Positions 1-7,728 of a DNA stretch of 64,000 nt are shown one piece after another. This stretch comes from Lewinellaceae bacterium (lineage in GTDB: Bacteria; Bacteroidota; Bacteroidia; Chitinophagales; Saprospiraceae). The position numbers were made by a program, and so were the translations under genes. Position 1 is the stretch's first letter. Every line of letters starts with the position of its first letter. Under the pieces are notes generated by a model. That model saw only the letters and a program-made list of their open reading frames with translations. It was not told the origin of the DNA and did no database searches. Where the stretch lies: contig JACJYO010000010.1 of the NCBI GenBank assembly GCA_020636075.1, forward strand, positions 62,001 to 126,000, in the 5' to 3' direction.

Positions 1-840
1 GGTGGGCAGGGTGCGTTCCGGGATGTTTTTTCCGGAATGCAAAGACAGGTTTTGCGCCGGATCTGCTTGTTGGAAAACAGGTTGCATGCCTTTCCACTGC
101 CCGGTATCGGGCACGATGGGCTGTTGTTTCGGGTTCCACAACGGATAGAGGTAGTCAAAGGTATCGCGGCCAAAGGCAGCCAGGCTGTTGGTCGATGCCA
201 GGTCGTTGTTGCGGCTGTTCAAGGCATCGATCATGCTTTCGATCACCAGGGCCGACTTTAAGGGCGTCCAGGGCTCGGGAGCATAACCCAGCAGTTTGAA
301 TTCGAGGGGGTAGGTAGCCGGGCTGAGCTGGTCGATCCAGGCATTTACACCGGCAGCGTAGGCGTTCATGCGCCGGGCCGTTTCGGGGTCCTGTTGCCAG
401 GCTTTCCAGTCGTTTTCAGCAGCGAAGGGCAAACCTCTGCGCCGGGTGAGCCGATCCAGGTTGAGTGTTCGGGGGCCCAGGATTTCGGAGAGGCGCCCGG
501 AAGCCTGTCGTGTGGAGATGTCCATCTGCCACAGCCTGTTTTGCGCAGTGATGTACCCTTGCGCCATCAGGGCATCTTCGAGGTTTTCTGCAAAAATATG
601 CGGTACCAGCAAGTCGTCGTAAACGACCTCAACCGGTTTCTTCAGACCGGGGATGTGCAATGACTGCGAAAGGTTGGATGCCGGGTTTACGGGCTCGGCA
701 TTTTGCCAGAAGCCGCTGAAGGGGTTGAAAAAACTTCCCAAGGCGGGCAGGGTTTTGTCGCCCAACTGTTGCGGTGTTTGTAACTGCCAGACGAGCAGGG
801 TGGTGAGCAGCAATGCAACCAAAAATCGAATTAGACGCAT
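1..840 (-). CDS. Penicillin acylase family protein, N-terminal part (runs off left edge)
   Basis: The first 280 codons of a reading frame that continues past base 1. It opens with a signal peptide or membrane anchor (MRLIRFLVALLLTTLLVWQL), then carries hallmarks of the alpha-subunit region of penicillin/acyl-homoserine-lactone acylases of the Ntn-hydrolase superfamily: VPHIFAENLEDALMAQGY near residues 80-97, AQNRLWQMD near 100-108, and GRLSEILGP. These enzymes are exported, cleave themselves into two chains, and hydrolyse amide bonds of acylated substrates. The nucleophilic serine that starts the beta subunit lies beyond the edge, so activity cannot be judged. Substrate is unknown: penicillin, acyl-homoserine lactones and other amides are all possible. 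The family call is firm. Confidence 0.88.
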   Translation of the reverse strand, partial: MRLIRFLVALLLTTLLVWQLQTPQQLGDKTLPALGSFFNPFSGFWQNAEPVNPASNLSQSLHIPGLKKPVEVVYDDLLVPHIFAENLEDALMAQGYITAQNRLWQMDISTRQASGRLSEILGPRTLNLDRLTRRRGLPFAAENDWKAWQQDPETARRMNAYAAGVNAWIDQLSPATYPLEFKLLGYAPEPWTPLKSALVIESMIDALNSRNNDLASTNSLAAFGRDTFDYLYPLWNPKQQPIVPDTGQWKGMQPVFQQADPAQNLSLHSGKNIPERTLPT

Positions 841-1083
841 GTTTGTGCAATTGGGCTACAACAATAGTAGCTACATGAACAGGCAACAAGATTTTCGGTT
901 GGTCCGGCACAAATCAGGCTGCTTCAGCGTCGCATTTACATTTAAAATTCAGCTGAAAGATTTGGCCAAGTGGCCAAATGCAGTTGAATAATTTGGAGAA
1001 CATTCTATTCTCCAAAGAACTTTTGAAAAAAAACTAAAATTTCCGGGGAGAAATTTGCCTGAACTCCGAAACTTGTCTTAAAC

Positions 1084-1160
1084 TTGCAGCAAGTAGTTTT
1101 TGTGTTTATTTGTTTGGGTTAGAGTCCCTCGTCGTTCATCGGCGAGGGATTTCTATTTTA
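1084..1160 (+). other. Promoter-like sequence followed by strong hairpin; candidate tiny RNA or terminator
   Basis: A 10-bp stem with a five-base loop (1125-1149: TCCCTCGTCG, loop TTCAT, CGGCGAGGGA) is followed by ATTTCTATTTT. Just upstream a TTG at 1084-1086 sits 18 bp or so from TTTATTTG near 1107-1114, close to the Bacteroidota TTG/TAnnTTTG promoter. A transcript starting there would be a short hairpin RNA. The rest of the gap 841-1277 shows a smaller stem (about 994-1016, GGAGAA/TTCTCC) and an AT-rich inverted repeat, and no gene that I can support. Confidence 0.4.
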
Positions 1161-1163
1161 AAG

Positions 1164-1279
1164 AAAGTCAAAAATCAAAATGCAAAATGTAAAAATCAAA
1201 AGGTACTTATTCAGGCCTTGGGCAGGCTCCAACTAACTTTTGACTTTTACATGTAATATTTTACATTTTAACTTTTTTC
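1164..1279. repeat. AT-rich imperfect inverted repeat
   Basis: Left arm 1164-1203 is built from AAAATGCAAAATGT/AAAAATCAAAAGG-type words. Right arm 1237-1279 is the approximate reverse complement (TTTTGACTTTTACAT, ATTTTACATTTT). The centre contains CAGGCCTTGGGCAGG. A second copy with the same arm words lies at 18751-18863. The right arm runs to the stop codon of the small membrane-protein gene, so it may end that transcript. Confidence 0.6.
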
Positions 1280-1442
1280 AGAGCCGCCCCATAGCCCCGG
1301 CTAAGGCAGTTAAAACAAACGGGAATGATACCCATACCCATTCAGGCTTAAAAACCAACAGGGCAACCAGCCCAACCAGGCTTACAATAAACATAATGGT
1401 ATCGCGACCGCGGTTTTCCTGGTATTCTTCATTCTTGTTCAT
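1278..1442 (-). CDS. Small membrane protein (54 aa)
   Basis: Encodes a 54-residue protein with a charged N-terminus (MNKNEEYQENRGRD) followed by two closely spaced hydrophobic stretches (about residues 17-31 and 35-49), interrupted by KPEWVWVS. It is probably a two-helix inner-membrane protein. I chose the ATG at 1442 because it follows a good promoter (CAAAGGTA on the plus strand at 1465-1472) by about 22 nt; a longer frame begins upstream of that promoter. I do not recognise the family. It is divergent from the asparaginase-like gene. Confidence 0.65.
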   Translation of the reverse strand: MNKNEEYQENRGRDTIMFIVSLVGLVALLVFKPEWVWVSFPFVLTALAGAMGRL

Positions 1443-1464
1443 ACGTAAATTGTTTTGTTGAGCG

Positions 1465-1472
1465 CAAAGGTA
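1465..1472 (-). promoter_or_regulatory. Bacteroidota -7 box for the small membrane protein
   Basis: Minus strand reads TACCTTTG, a full TAnnTTTG match. A TTG lies 18 bp upstream at the -33 position, and the ATG at 1442 follows 22 nt downstream. Confidence 0.65.
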
Positions 1473-1562
1473 AAAACGTTTTTTACATGACAAGCCCCGG
1501 CAGGATTTGACATTGCCGCAATTGCCGTTTCTTTGCGCTGTTTCTGCAAAAAAAAATCATTT

Positions 1563-2060
1563 ATGATTCAGGTATTCGTCACGGGTGGCACCTTCGATAA
1601 GGAGTACAATTACATCACCGGGGAATTGTATTTCAAAGACACGCACCTCAAGGAAATGTTTGAACGCGGCCGAAGCGAAGTGCCCATCGATGTAAAAACG
1701 CTCATGATGATCGATTCGTTGGAAATGGGCGATGACGAACATTCCATTATTGTGTACAACTGCCGCAAAGCAGAGTCCAACCGCATCCTGCTCACCCACG
1801 GCACCGACCGCATGGTTGATACTGCCAGGGTATTGGCTGAAGCGGGCATTGCCGGGAAAACGATCGTGCTCACAGGCGCCATGATTCCTTATGCCTTCGG
1901 AATGTCATCGGATGGTTTTTTCAATCTGGGCAGCGCCCTGGCCTTCGTTCAGGTCTTACCTCCGGGCATTTATATTGTCATGAACGGCCGTTATTTTGAA
2001 TGGAACAAAGTGCGCAAAAACCGCCAGACAGGAACATTTGAAGAGTTAGAAGATAAGTAG
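1563..2060 (+). CDS. Short asparaginase-family protein (165 aa)
   Basis: Contains both N-domain signatures of type I/II L-asparaginases: the first catalytic Thr loop (VTGGTFDKEYN, residues 6-16) and the THGTDRM loop (about residues 78-84), followed by IVLTGAM. These match the two threonine-bearing motifs that hydrolyse asparagine to aspartate and ammonia. The protein is about half the usual 330 residues and lacks the C-terminal domain that completes the active site of the classical dimer. Several short asparaginase-like proteins are known in bacteria, so it need not be truncated. The ATG at 1563 begins directly at the conserved strand MIQVFVTGGT; an earlier in-frame start would add an unlikely MRCFCKKKSF tail. 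Confidence 0.8.
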   Translation: MIQVFVTGGTFDKEYNYITGELYFKDTHLKEMFERGRSEVPIDVKTLMMIDSLEMGDDEHSIIVYNCRKAESNRILLTHGTDRMVDTARVLAEAGIAGKTIVLTGAMIPYAFGMSSDGFFNLGSALAFVQVLPPGIYIVMNGRYFEWNKVRKNRQTGTFEELEDK

Positions 2061-2070
2061 AACGGCGGAA

Positions 2071-2367
2071 TTACTCCCAAAAAGATAACTGCCCGCCAAA
2101 TATCAGCAAGTAGAGGACTGCTGCCAAAATGGGCGCCACAACCGACAACCCCATGACCCAAAAATACCAACGCGGCACTTTTGAACGCTCAATCGCTTCG
2201 GCCAGTAAAGCGATGACTAGAATGGCAAATACGATGGCCGTAATGATGAGCGTTAAAAGAGTGGCCATATAGTCGTTCAACAACCACAAGGCCAACCAAA
2301 CGACTATTTCCAGGAGAAATAATTCGAGCAGGGATAAGCGGAAGGGGGATGTCTTTTCTTTTGTCAT
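2071..2367 (-). CDS. Small integral membrane protein (98 aa)
   Basis: A 98-residue hydrophobic protein with about three transmembrane helices (roughly residues 13-31, 33-57 and 70-93), a basic N-terminus (MTKEKTSPFR) and an acidic/basic loop (EAIERSKVPR) between the second and third. I do not recognise a family. It is convergent with the asparaginase-like gene (11 bp between stops) and divergent from the DUF6794 gene. A TAGGTTTG -7 box lies 50 nt upstream. No function can be inferred from context. Confidence 0.7.
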   Translation of the reverse strand: MTKEKTSPFRLSLLELFLLEIVVWLALWLLNDYMATLLTLIITAIVFAILVIALLAEAIERSKVPRWYFWVMGLSVVAPILAAVLYLLIFGGQLSFWE

Positions 2368-2416
2368 TTTTTGACGGCATCTATTATTGGCTGATCCGGC
2401 TTGGAAACTACAACTG

Positions 2417-2424
2417 CAAACCTA
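2417..2424 (-). promoter_or_regulatory. Bacteroidota -7 box for the 98-aa membrane protein
   Basis: Minus strand reads TAGGTTTG (plus strand CAAACCTA). A TTTG lies 19 bp upstream, the expected -33 spacing. Confidence 0.55.
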
Positions 2425-2446
2425 CTACACCAAAACATACAAACAA

Positions 2447-3061
2447 ATGGCTTGCGTGACACTGCAACACCCCAAATACCGATTGCTACTCGTTGTCCTT
2501 TTTCTGGGAAGTGCTTCCTGGACTTTCGCCCAGCAATACGATCCGCCCAACAGCGACGAAGAATTTCAACGCCAGTATAAAGAACGGATTACAAAAGACC
2601 GCTTGCACGGTATTTATATTCCCAAAAATTTGAATGATGCGCTCGATCAACTGGACAAACTGACCTCAGCTGAGTCAAAATCCTTGTTTCTGTCCATTCC
2701 GGAAGACAGTGTCTGCCTCGTTATGCACAACCGCCTCGGACAGTGGATGATCGTCAATTGGAGTTTTTACGAAGGCTCCCGCTTGTCAAACTATCTGCGC
2801 AGTGCCGGCATTACCTATCCGGATGATATGGCCGACTTCCTGACCCTGGCCTTTCACAGGCACTTGCACAAGAAACCGGTGGAAATCCGCGAACTGGCTA
2901 CCGCATTTCGCGAGAAACGGAAAGCGGCCTGGAAAGAAGATATGAAAGAGGGCGAACTGTTAAAAGAAGAGGTTCGAAAACGTCCCAGACCCGATTCGCT
3001 ACAGCCAGCATCCGCTCCGACCAAAAGTTCGGAAAAGATGGCGCCGAAAGGGGGAGGCTAA
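2447..3061 (+). CDS. Secreted DUF6794-type protein
   Basis: A 204-residue protein with a signal peptide (hydrophobic core RLLLVVLFLGSASW, likely cleavage after TFAQ). The mature part contains IYIPKNLNDALDQLDKL and DSVCLVMHNRLGQWMIVNW, which resemble the DUF6794 module found in many Bacteroidota proteins; the function of that module is unknown. The C-terminal 60 residues are rich in Lys, Glu, Arg and Pro and look disordered. I chose the ATG at 2447 because it places the signal peptide at the N-terminus; an upstream ATG at 2387 would bury it. topA follows 48 bp downstream but has its own promoter. Confidence 0.7.
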   Translation: MACVTLQHPKYRLLLVVLFLGSASWTFAQQYDPPNSDEEFQRQYKERITKDRLHGIYIPKNLNDALDQLDKLTSAESKSLFLSIPEDSVCLVMHNRLGQWMIVNWSFYEGSRLSNYLRSAGITYPDDMADFLTLAFHRHLHKKPVEIRELATAFREKRKAAWKEDMKEGELLKEEVRKRPRPDSLQPASAPTKSSEKMAPKGGG

Positions 3062-3070
3062 CGGATTTCG

Positions 3071-3100
3071 TTGTTTCCTTTCAAAAAGCGTGTACTTTTG
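3071..3100 (+). promoter_or_regulatory. topA promoter
   Basis: TTG at 3071-3073, 19-bp spacer, then TACTTTTG at 3093-3100, a full match to the Bacteroidota TTG/TAnnTTTG consensus. The ATG lies only 9 nt after the -7 box, so the mRNA leader must be extremely short. trxB shows the same arrangement. Confidence 0.65.
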
Positions 3101-3109
3101 CCCCCGATT

Positions 3110-5659
3110 ATGGCAAAAAAACTCCTCATCGTCGAATCACCGGCGAAAGCAAAAACAATCGAGAAGTTTCTCGGCGGCGATTTCGCCGTAAAATCATCTT
3201 ACGGACATATTCGCGATCTTGAAAAAGGCAACGACCTCGGCGTTGATGTCGACAACGGCTATGTGCCCAATTACGTCATTCCTCCCGACAAGCACAAAAC
3301 GGTAAAGGAATTGAAATTCGCGGCGTCCAAAGTGGAAGAAGTATGGCTGGCAACGGACGAAGACCGTGAAGGGGAAGCTATTTCCTGGCACTTGTGCGAA
3401 GTGCTCGGCCTGGATGCGCAAAATGCCAAGCGCATTGTTTTTCACGAAATTACAAAACCGGCAATCCAGCAGGCGATTAAAAATCCCCGCTATCTCGATA
3501 TCAACCTGGTGAATGCCCAACAGGCGCGCCGGGTGCTCGACCGGCTTGTGGGCTGGGAATTATCGGGGCTGCTGTGGAAAAAAGTTAAGGGCCAGTTGTC
3601 AGCAGGGCGGGTGCAATCGGTGGCAGTAAAGCTGATCGTCGAACGTGAACGCGATATTCAGGATTTCAAGGTCACCCCTTACTTTCGAATCACAGCCGAT
3701 TTCATGGCGCCCAATGCGCAAGGTAAACCGGTAAGTTTCCGCGCTGAAAGCCCGGAACGGTTCGCTGATGCCGGCGGTGCAGAGGCGTTTTTGCAAAAAT
3801 GTGTGCAAGCTGCATTTGCAGTGAACAATATCGATGTGCGGCCAACATTGCGCCGGCCGGCTGCACCCTTCACCACCTCGACGCTCCAGCAGGAAGCCAG
3901 CCGCAAACTCGGCTTTTCGGTGAAGCGCACGATGTCGGTGGCGCAGGGCCTCTACGAACAGGGTTTCATCACCTACATGCGGACCGACTCTACCAGCCTC
4001 AGCGAACTGGCGCTCCAGGCCATTAGCAACGAGGTGGTCAAACAATACGGCCAGCGTTATCAAAAAACACGGCGCTACAAAACCAAAAGCAGTTCGGCCC
4101 AGGAAGCGCACGAGGCTATCCGCCCGACCTATGTCGAAAACGCCGCTGCCGGTGGGAATCGCGACGAAGAGCGCCTGTACGATCTGATCTGGAAACGCAC
4201 GATGGCCTCTCAAATGGCCGATGCGGAGTTGGAAAAAACGACGGTCGATATTGGGATTAGCACGCAACCGGATGCCAAACTCGTGGCGGAAGGTGAAGTG
4301 CTCAAATTCGACGGCTTCCTGAAGGTGTACCTAGAGGGTACCGATGACGATGAAGAGGAAAAGCAAGGCATGCTTCCACCCCTTAAAGTGGGGCAGAAAC
4401 TCCAGTTGGACAACCTCACGGCGACTGAACGTTTTACGCGACCGCCGGCACGATTTACAGAGGCTGCGTTGGTTAAAAAACTGGAAGAACTGGGTATTGG
4501 AAGGCCTTCCACCTATGCGCCGACCATCACTAAAATTATGGAAGCCAACCGCGGTTATGTGGTCAAAGACAGCCGCCCGGGTGAAGAACGGCAGTTTCAG
4601 GTGTTGACGCTGAAGGACAACCAAATCAGCAAGTCGAAGAGTTCGGAAATTACCGGCACCACCAAAAATGTGTTGTACCCCACCGATATGGGGATGATCG
4701 TCAGCGACTTCCTCGACGAGTATTTCAAAAACATTATGGACTACGGCTTTACGGCCGGTATCGAAGAAAAATTTGACCATATCGCCGAAGGCAAAGTCGA
4801 CTGGTCAAAAGTCATCGACCAGTTTTACAGGCCGTTTCACCAGGATGTTGAAAAAACACTGGCCGAAGCCGACCGCGCCAGTGGCGAGCGCATTTTGGGT
4901 GCCGACCCCGAAACCGGCCGGACCATTCTGGTGCGTATGAGTCGCCTCGGCAAGCCGGTTGTTCAAATCGGTACGGGTGATGAGTTGGCAGAAGGTGAAA
5001 AACCCAAATACGCCAATCTCAAGCCTGGCACTACGCTCGAAACTGTCACTTTTGAAGAAGCACTGGCCAGTTTTGCACTTCCAAGAACGCTCGGCGCATT
5101 CGACGGGGAGGAAATAACCGTGAATGCGGGCCGGTTTGGGCCGTATGTCAAAATTGGCGACTTGTTTGTATCCATCCCGCGCAACGAAGATCCCTTCGAT
5201 ATCAGCCTGGACCGCGCCGTCGAACTGATCAAAGCCAAGCGCGAGGCCGATAAGCCGCTCGGGCATTACAAAGAGCATCCGATAACCAAAGGCAAAGGCC
5301 GATTTGGCCCTTTCCTGAAGTGGACCGATCTGTATGTAAACGTGCCTGCCCGGGTCAATTTTGAGTCGATTTCTGAAAAACAGGCTATTGAGCTCATTGA
5401 AGCCAAAATTGAAAAAGAAGCCAACCGCTACATTCAACTCTGGCCCGATGAAAAGATCAGCATCGAAAACGGCCGCTGGGGCCCCTTCATCCGGTTTGGT
5501 AAAAAACCGATCAACCTGCCCAAAGTTGACGGCGCTAAAATGACTGCCGACCAGGCGCGCACGATGTCGCTCGAAGACGTAAAGGCGGTCATTGAAAAAG
5601 AAATGCCGGGTGCATTTAAACAGAAAGCGCCGGCTAAAAAAGCGGCAAAGAAAAAGTAG
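3110..5659 (+). CDS. topA: DNA topoisomerase I
   Basis: An 849-residue type IA topoisomerase, which relaxes negative supercoils by nicking one strand through a tyrosyl-DNA bond. The N-terminal Toprim domain (KLLIVESPAKAKTIEKFLG; acidic motif TDEDREGEAISWH near residue 83) and the active-site region GFITYMRTDSTSLS are intact, with the catalytic Tyr at residue 289. The C-terminal region has repeated modules of the form GRFGPYVKIGD, GRFGPFLKW and GRWGPFIRFG, and lacks the four-cysteine zinc fingers of the E. coli enzyme, as in many Bacteroidota. It ends in a Lys/Ala-rich tail (KAAKKK). The start MAKKLLIVESPAKAKT matches the family start. Confidence 0.98.
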   Translation: MAKKLLIVESPAKAKTIEKFLGGDFAVKSSYGHIRDLEKGNDLGVDVDNGYVPNYVIPPDKHKTVKELKFAASKVEEVWLATDEDREGEAISWHLCEVLGLDAQNAKRIVFHEITKPAIQQAIKNPRYLDINLVNAQQARRVLDRLVGWELSGLLWKKVKGQLSAGRVQSVAVKLIVERERDIQDFKVTPYFRITADFMAPNAQGKPVSFRAESPERFADAGGAEAFLQKCVQAAFAVNNIDVRPTLRRPAAPFTTSTLQQEASRKLGFSVKRTMSVAQGLYEQGFITYMRTDSTSLSELALQAISNEVVKQYGQRYQKTRRYKTKSSSAQEAHEAIRPTYVENAAAGGNRDEERLYDLIWKRTMASQMADAELEKTTVDIGISTQPDAKLVAEGEVLKFDGFLKVYLEGTDDDEEEKQGMLPPLKVGQKLQLDNLTATERFTRPPARFTEAALVKKLEELGIGRPSTYAPTITKIMEANRGYVVKDSRPGEERQFQVLTLKDNQISKSKSSEITGTTKNVLYPTDMGMIVSDFLDEYFKNIMDYGFTAGIEEKFDHIAEGKVDWSKVIDQFYRPFHQDVEKTLAEADRASGERILGADPETGRTILVRMSRLGKPVVQIGTGDELAEGEKPKYANLKPGTTLETVTFEEALASFALPRTLGAFDGEEITVNAGRFGPYVKIGDLFVSIPRNEDPFDISLDRAVELIKAKREADKPLGHYKEHPITKGKGRFGPFLKWTDLYVNVPARVNFESISEKQAIELIEAKIEKEANRYIQLWPDEKISIENGRWGPFIRFGKKPINLPKVDGAKMTADQARTMSLEDVKAVIEKEMPGAFKQKAPAKKAAKKK

Positions 5660-5668
5660 CAGTTTGAC

Positions 5669-5702
5669 CTGTCCGGAAGATACTTTTAATCTTTCCGGAC
5701 AG
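5669..5702 (+). terminator. Hairpin after topA
   Basis: CTGTCCGGAA pairs with TTCCGGACAG around a short loop, 10 nt after the topA stop. There is no T-run after the stem, so it is a weak intrinsic-terminator candidate. Confidence 0.4.
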
Positions 5703-5784
5703 CTATTCGTCCGCGGCGCAACATTTTCCTGAAAAAGTGCAAAGGAAACGTTGTTTCGATAAACCCTTTGCGTGTGTGGCGTGT

Positions 5785-5792
5785 TACTTTTG
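5785..5792 (+). promoter_or_regulatory. trxB -7 box
   Basis: TACTTTTG, identical to the topA -7 box and again only 8 nt before the chosen ATG. No convincing -33 element at 19 bp; a TTTG lies 14 bp upstream. Confidence 0.5.
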
Positions 5793-5800
5793 CCGCTGAT

Positions 5801-6733
5801 ATGGAAAAAGTAAAATGCCTCATTATTGGCTCGGGCCCTGCTGGCTATACTGCCGCAATCTATGCCGCCCGTGCCGGCCTCAAGCCGCTCATGTACACTG
5901 GGCCCCAACCTGGCGGCCAGCTGATGATTACCAACGACGTAGAAAACTATCCGGGCTATCCAGAAGGACGTATGGGACCCGAAATGATGGACGATTTTCG
6001 CAAGCAAGCCGAACGCTTCGAAACCGATATCCGTATGGAAATGATTTCCCGGGTCGATTTTACAGGCCCGGTACACAAAGCCTGGTCGGAAAGCGGACAG
6101 GAAATCCATGCGAATACTGTCATCATAGCTACCGGTGCTGATGCCAAGTGGCTGGGAATCCCGAATGAAGAGCGCCTGCAAAATGCCGGTGTGTCGGCTT
6201 GCGCTGTCTGCGACGGGTTTTTCTACCGCAAGCAAGAAGTTGCCATCGTCGGTGGCGGCGACACCGCTGCGGAAGAAAGCACCTATCTGGCCAAGATTTG
6301 TTCGAAAGTGCACCTCCTCGTACGACGCGATGAAATGCGTGCCTCCAAAATTATGCAGGAGCGCGTGCTCAACACGCCAAATCTGGTCATTCACTGGAAC
6401 ACCGAAGCCGAAGAAGTGCTTGGCCAGGATGTAGTGGATGGTGTACGCATCGTGAACAACAAAACCGGCGAAAAATCGGTGTTGCCCGTAACAGGCTTTT
6501 TTGTGGCTATCGGTCATAAACCCAACACGGATATTTTTAAAGATTGGCTGCCGCTCGACGATGTCGGCTATATCCTGACCACACCGGGTCGGACTACGAC
6601 CAAGATCCCCGGCGTTTTTGCCAGCGGCGATGCGCAGGATCGAATTTACCGCCAGGCGGTGACGGCGGCGGGCACAGGCTGTATGGCTGCCCTGGATGCC
6701 GAGCGGTATCTGGTGGAGCAGGGTATTGAATAG
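5801..6733 (+). CDS. trxB: Thioredoxin-disulfide reductase
   Basis: A 310-residue low-molecular-weight flavoprotein of normal length. It has the FAD-binding GSGPAGYTAAIYAARAGL motif at the N-terminus, the redox-active CAVC pair at Cys134/Cys137, the NADPH-binding motif VGGGDTAAEES just after, and the closing FAD motif GVFASGDAQD. It reduces thioredoxin with NADPH in the cytoplasm. ATG 5801 gives the canonical N-terminus; the upstream in-frame start at 5768 lies before the promoter. It is convergent with phhA and they share a perfect palindrome that probably terminates both. Confidence 0.97.
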   Translation: MEKVKCLIIGSGPAGYTAAIYAARAGLKPLMYTGPQPGGQLMITNDVENYPGYPEGRMGPEMMDDFRKQAERFETDIRMEMISRVDFTGPVHKAWSESGQEIHANTVIIATGADAKWLGIPNEERLQNAGVSACAVCDGFFYRKQEVAIVGGGDTAAEESTYLAKICSKVHLLVRRDEMRASKIMQERVLNTPNLVIHWNTEAEEVLGQDVVDGVRIVNNKTGEKSVLPVTGFFVAIGHKPNTDIFKDWLPLDDVGYILTTPGRTTTKIPGVFASGDAQDRIYRQAVTAAGTGCMAALDAERYLVEQGIE

Positions 6734-6770
6734 CGCTCAAATTCACCATTCTCATCCTTGCCTTTTCTCC

Positions 6771-6804
6771 TTCTTAGCCCAGGCCTTAAGGCCTGGGCTA
6801 AGAA
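6771..6804. terminator. Perfect 34-bp palindrome between trxB and phhA
   Basis: Two 17-base arms (core AGGCCTTAAGGCCT, outer TTCTTAGCCC/GGGCTAAGAA) with no loop bases and AA/TT-rich flanks on both sides. It lies between the stops of two convergent genes, so it can act as a bidirectional terminator. The core CCCAGGCCTTAAGGCCT recurs at 8476-8511. Confidence 0.65.
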
Positions 6805-6817
6805 AAACGGGGAAAAT

Positions 6818-7534
6818 TTAGCTCAAAACTGGCCGCAAAGCCAACCCTGCCGACGCCAGTTTTTCCAACTGTCCAAATAAAAATTCAAAATCCGGAACCA
6901 CATAGTATACCGGCTGCATCTGGCTTTTGTCAAAAGGTAATTCCAGAATTTCCACCAGGTCAAACGGTCTGATTTCTACTGCTCCGCCATAAATCTGCCT
7001 GCTCTCGCCAAACGAGGATAGCAGGCCCGAGCCGTAAATCTGAACACCACCCGCAGGAGCTGCCACCAACCCGAATTCCACAGTGTACCAGTAAAACCGC
7101 TCAATACGTTCCAGGGCTTCCGTATTGCCGTGAACTGCAACTCCCAAGGCCCCCAGTTTTTTGTAAAATTCAGAAAAAGCCGGGTCGGCCAATAGCGGCA
7201 GGTGCCCGAAAAGGTCGTGAAACATGTCGGGTTCCTCGAGGTAATCGAGCTGCGCCATGCTGCGCAAAAAATAAGTGGACGGGAAAATGCGGTCAGCCAG
7301 CATAGCCAGAAAATCCCCCGCATCTACAATGCCCGGCACACGTTGGATTTGCCAACCATTCAATTGGTACAGGCGTTGACTCAGGTGGTCCAGCACAGGT
7401 ACTTCACCGGCTTCAAAGCCCAGGCGTTCGAGGCCAGCGAAAAACTCGGGACAAGCTTTGGTTTTCAGGTTTTCCACCTGGCGATTGAAAAGGATTTGCC
7501 AGACGGCAGGATCGGGAAAAACAGCATGTGACAT
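6818..7534 (-). CDS. phhA: Phenylalanine 4-monooxygenase (phenylalanine hydroxylase)
   Basis: A 238-residue pterin-dependent aromatic amino acid hydroxylase that converts L-Phe to L-Tyr using tetrahydrobiopterin, iron and O2. The iron ligands are visible: His106 and His111 in FHDLFGH, and Glu153 in YWYTVEFGL, the same pattern as mammalian and Pseudomonas enzymes. SGLLSSFGES and FDLVEILELPFDKSQMQP are also typical. I prefer the ATG at 7534 (MSHAVFPDP). An earlier ATG at 7558 abuts the U-run of the upstream terminator. Expression is very likely controlled by a tyrosine-sensing attenuator at 7559-7736. Confidence 0.95.
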   Translation of the reverse strand: MSHAVFPDPAVWQILFNRQVENLKTKACPEFFAGLERLGFEAGEVPVLDHLSQRLYQLNGWQIQRVPGIVDAGDFLAMLADRIFPSTYFLRSMAQLDYLEEPDMFHDLFGHLPLLADPAFSEFYKKLGALGVAVHGNTEALERIERFYWYTVEFGLVAAPAGGVQIYGSGLLSSFGESRQIYGGAVEIRPFDLVEILELPFDKSQMQPVYYVVPDFEFLFGQLEKLASAGLALRPVLS

Positions 7535-7558
7535 AACGTGTGGTTTTAAAAAGTGCAT

Positions 7559-7594
7559 AAAAAAAGCCCGGTCCAGCATGTCGCTGAACCGGGC
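7559..7594 (-). terminator. Attenuator terminator upstream of phhA
   Basis: On the minus strand GCCCGGTTCAGC, loop GACAT, GCTGGACCGGGC (12 bp with one G-U) is followed directly by seven T. It is a strong intrinsic terminator placed between the leader peptide and phhA and ends 24 nt before the chosen phhA start. Confidence 0.85.
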
Positions 7595-7666
7595 GGATGG
7601 TTTTGGTTTTTCAATATCGTTATTGTTCCATTACCATTAGCGCTGCTCTGCAACAAGCGTTGTCGC
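7579..7666 (-). promoter_or_regulatory. Pause hairpin and antiterminator arms of the phhA attenuator
   Basis: Three minus-strand segments can form alternative pairs. Segment 1 (7660-7666, GCGACAA) pairs with segment 2 (7650-7656, TTGTTGC) around a CGC loop, immediately after the Tyr codons. Segment 2 extended (7645-7655, TGTTGCAGAGC) can pair instead with segment 3 (7579-7589, GTTCAGCGACA), with 10 of 11 positions paired counting wobbles. Segment 3 is most of the 5' arm of the terminator, so 1:2 plus terminator and 2:3 antiterminator exclude each other, the classical attenuation layout. Pairing was worked out by eye. Confidence 0.7.
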
Positions 7667-7706
7667 AAGCGTAATAGTAATAGCCGTATTGACGAAGAAT
7701 ATGCAT
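7620..7706 (-). CDS. Tyr-rich leader peptide of phhA (28 aa)
   Basis: A 28-codon frame starting MHILRQYGYYYYACDNA and ending before the terminator. Five of six consecutive codons encode tyrosine (TAC GGC TAT TAC TAT TAC, 7671-7688). The ATG lies 22 nt after a perfect -7 box, and the Tyr run ends 4 nt before the pause hairpin. Position, size, residue bias and downstream hairpins are those of a ribosome-stalling attenuation peptide. Scarcity of charged tRNA-Tyr would stall the ribosome, free the antiterminator and allow phhA transcription; plentiful Tyr would terminate it. The peptide itself probably has no other role. The Cys residues further on (ACDNACC) are not aligned with a stall-sensitive position. 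Confidence 0.85.
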   Translation of the reverse strand: MHILRQYGYYYYACDNACCRAALMVMEQ

Positions 7707-7728
7707 GTGGTGTAATTGTGTACTGGTG

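Noticed and set aside
4805..6517. A 570-codon open frame on the minus strand across topA and trxB
   Set aside because: It is antisense to two certain housekeeping genes, has no domain, signal or compositional logic, and is explained by the codon bias of the real genes.
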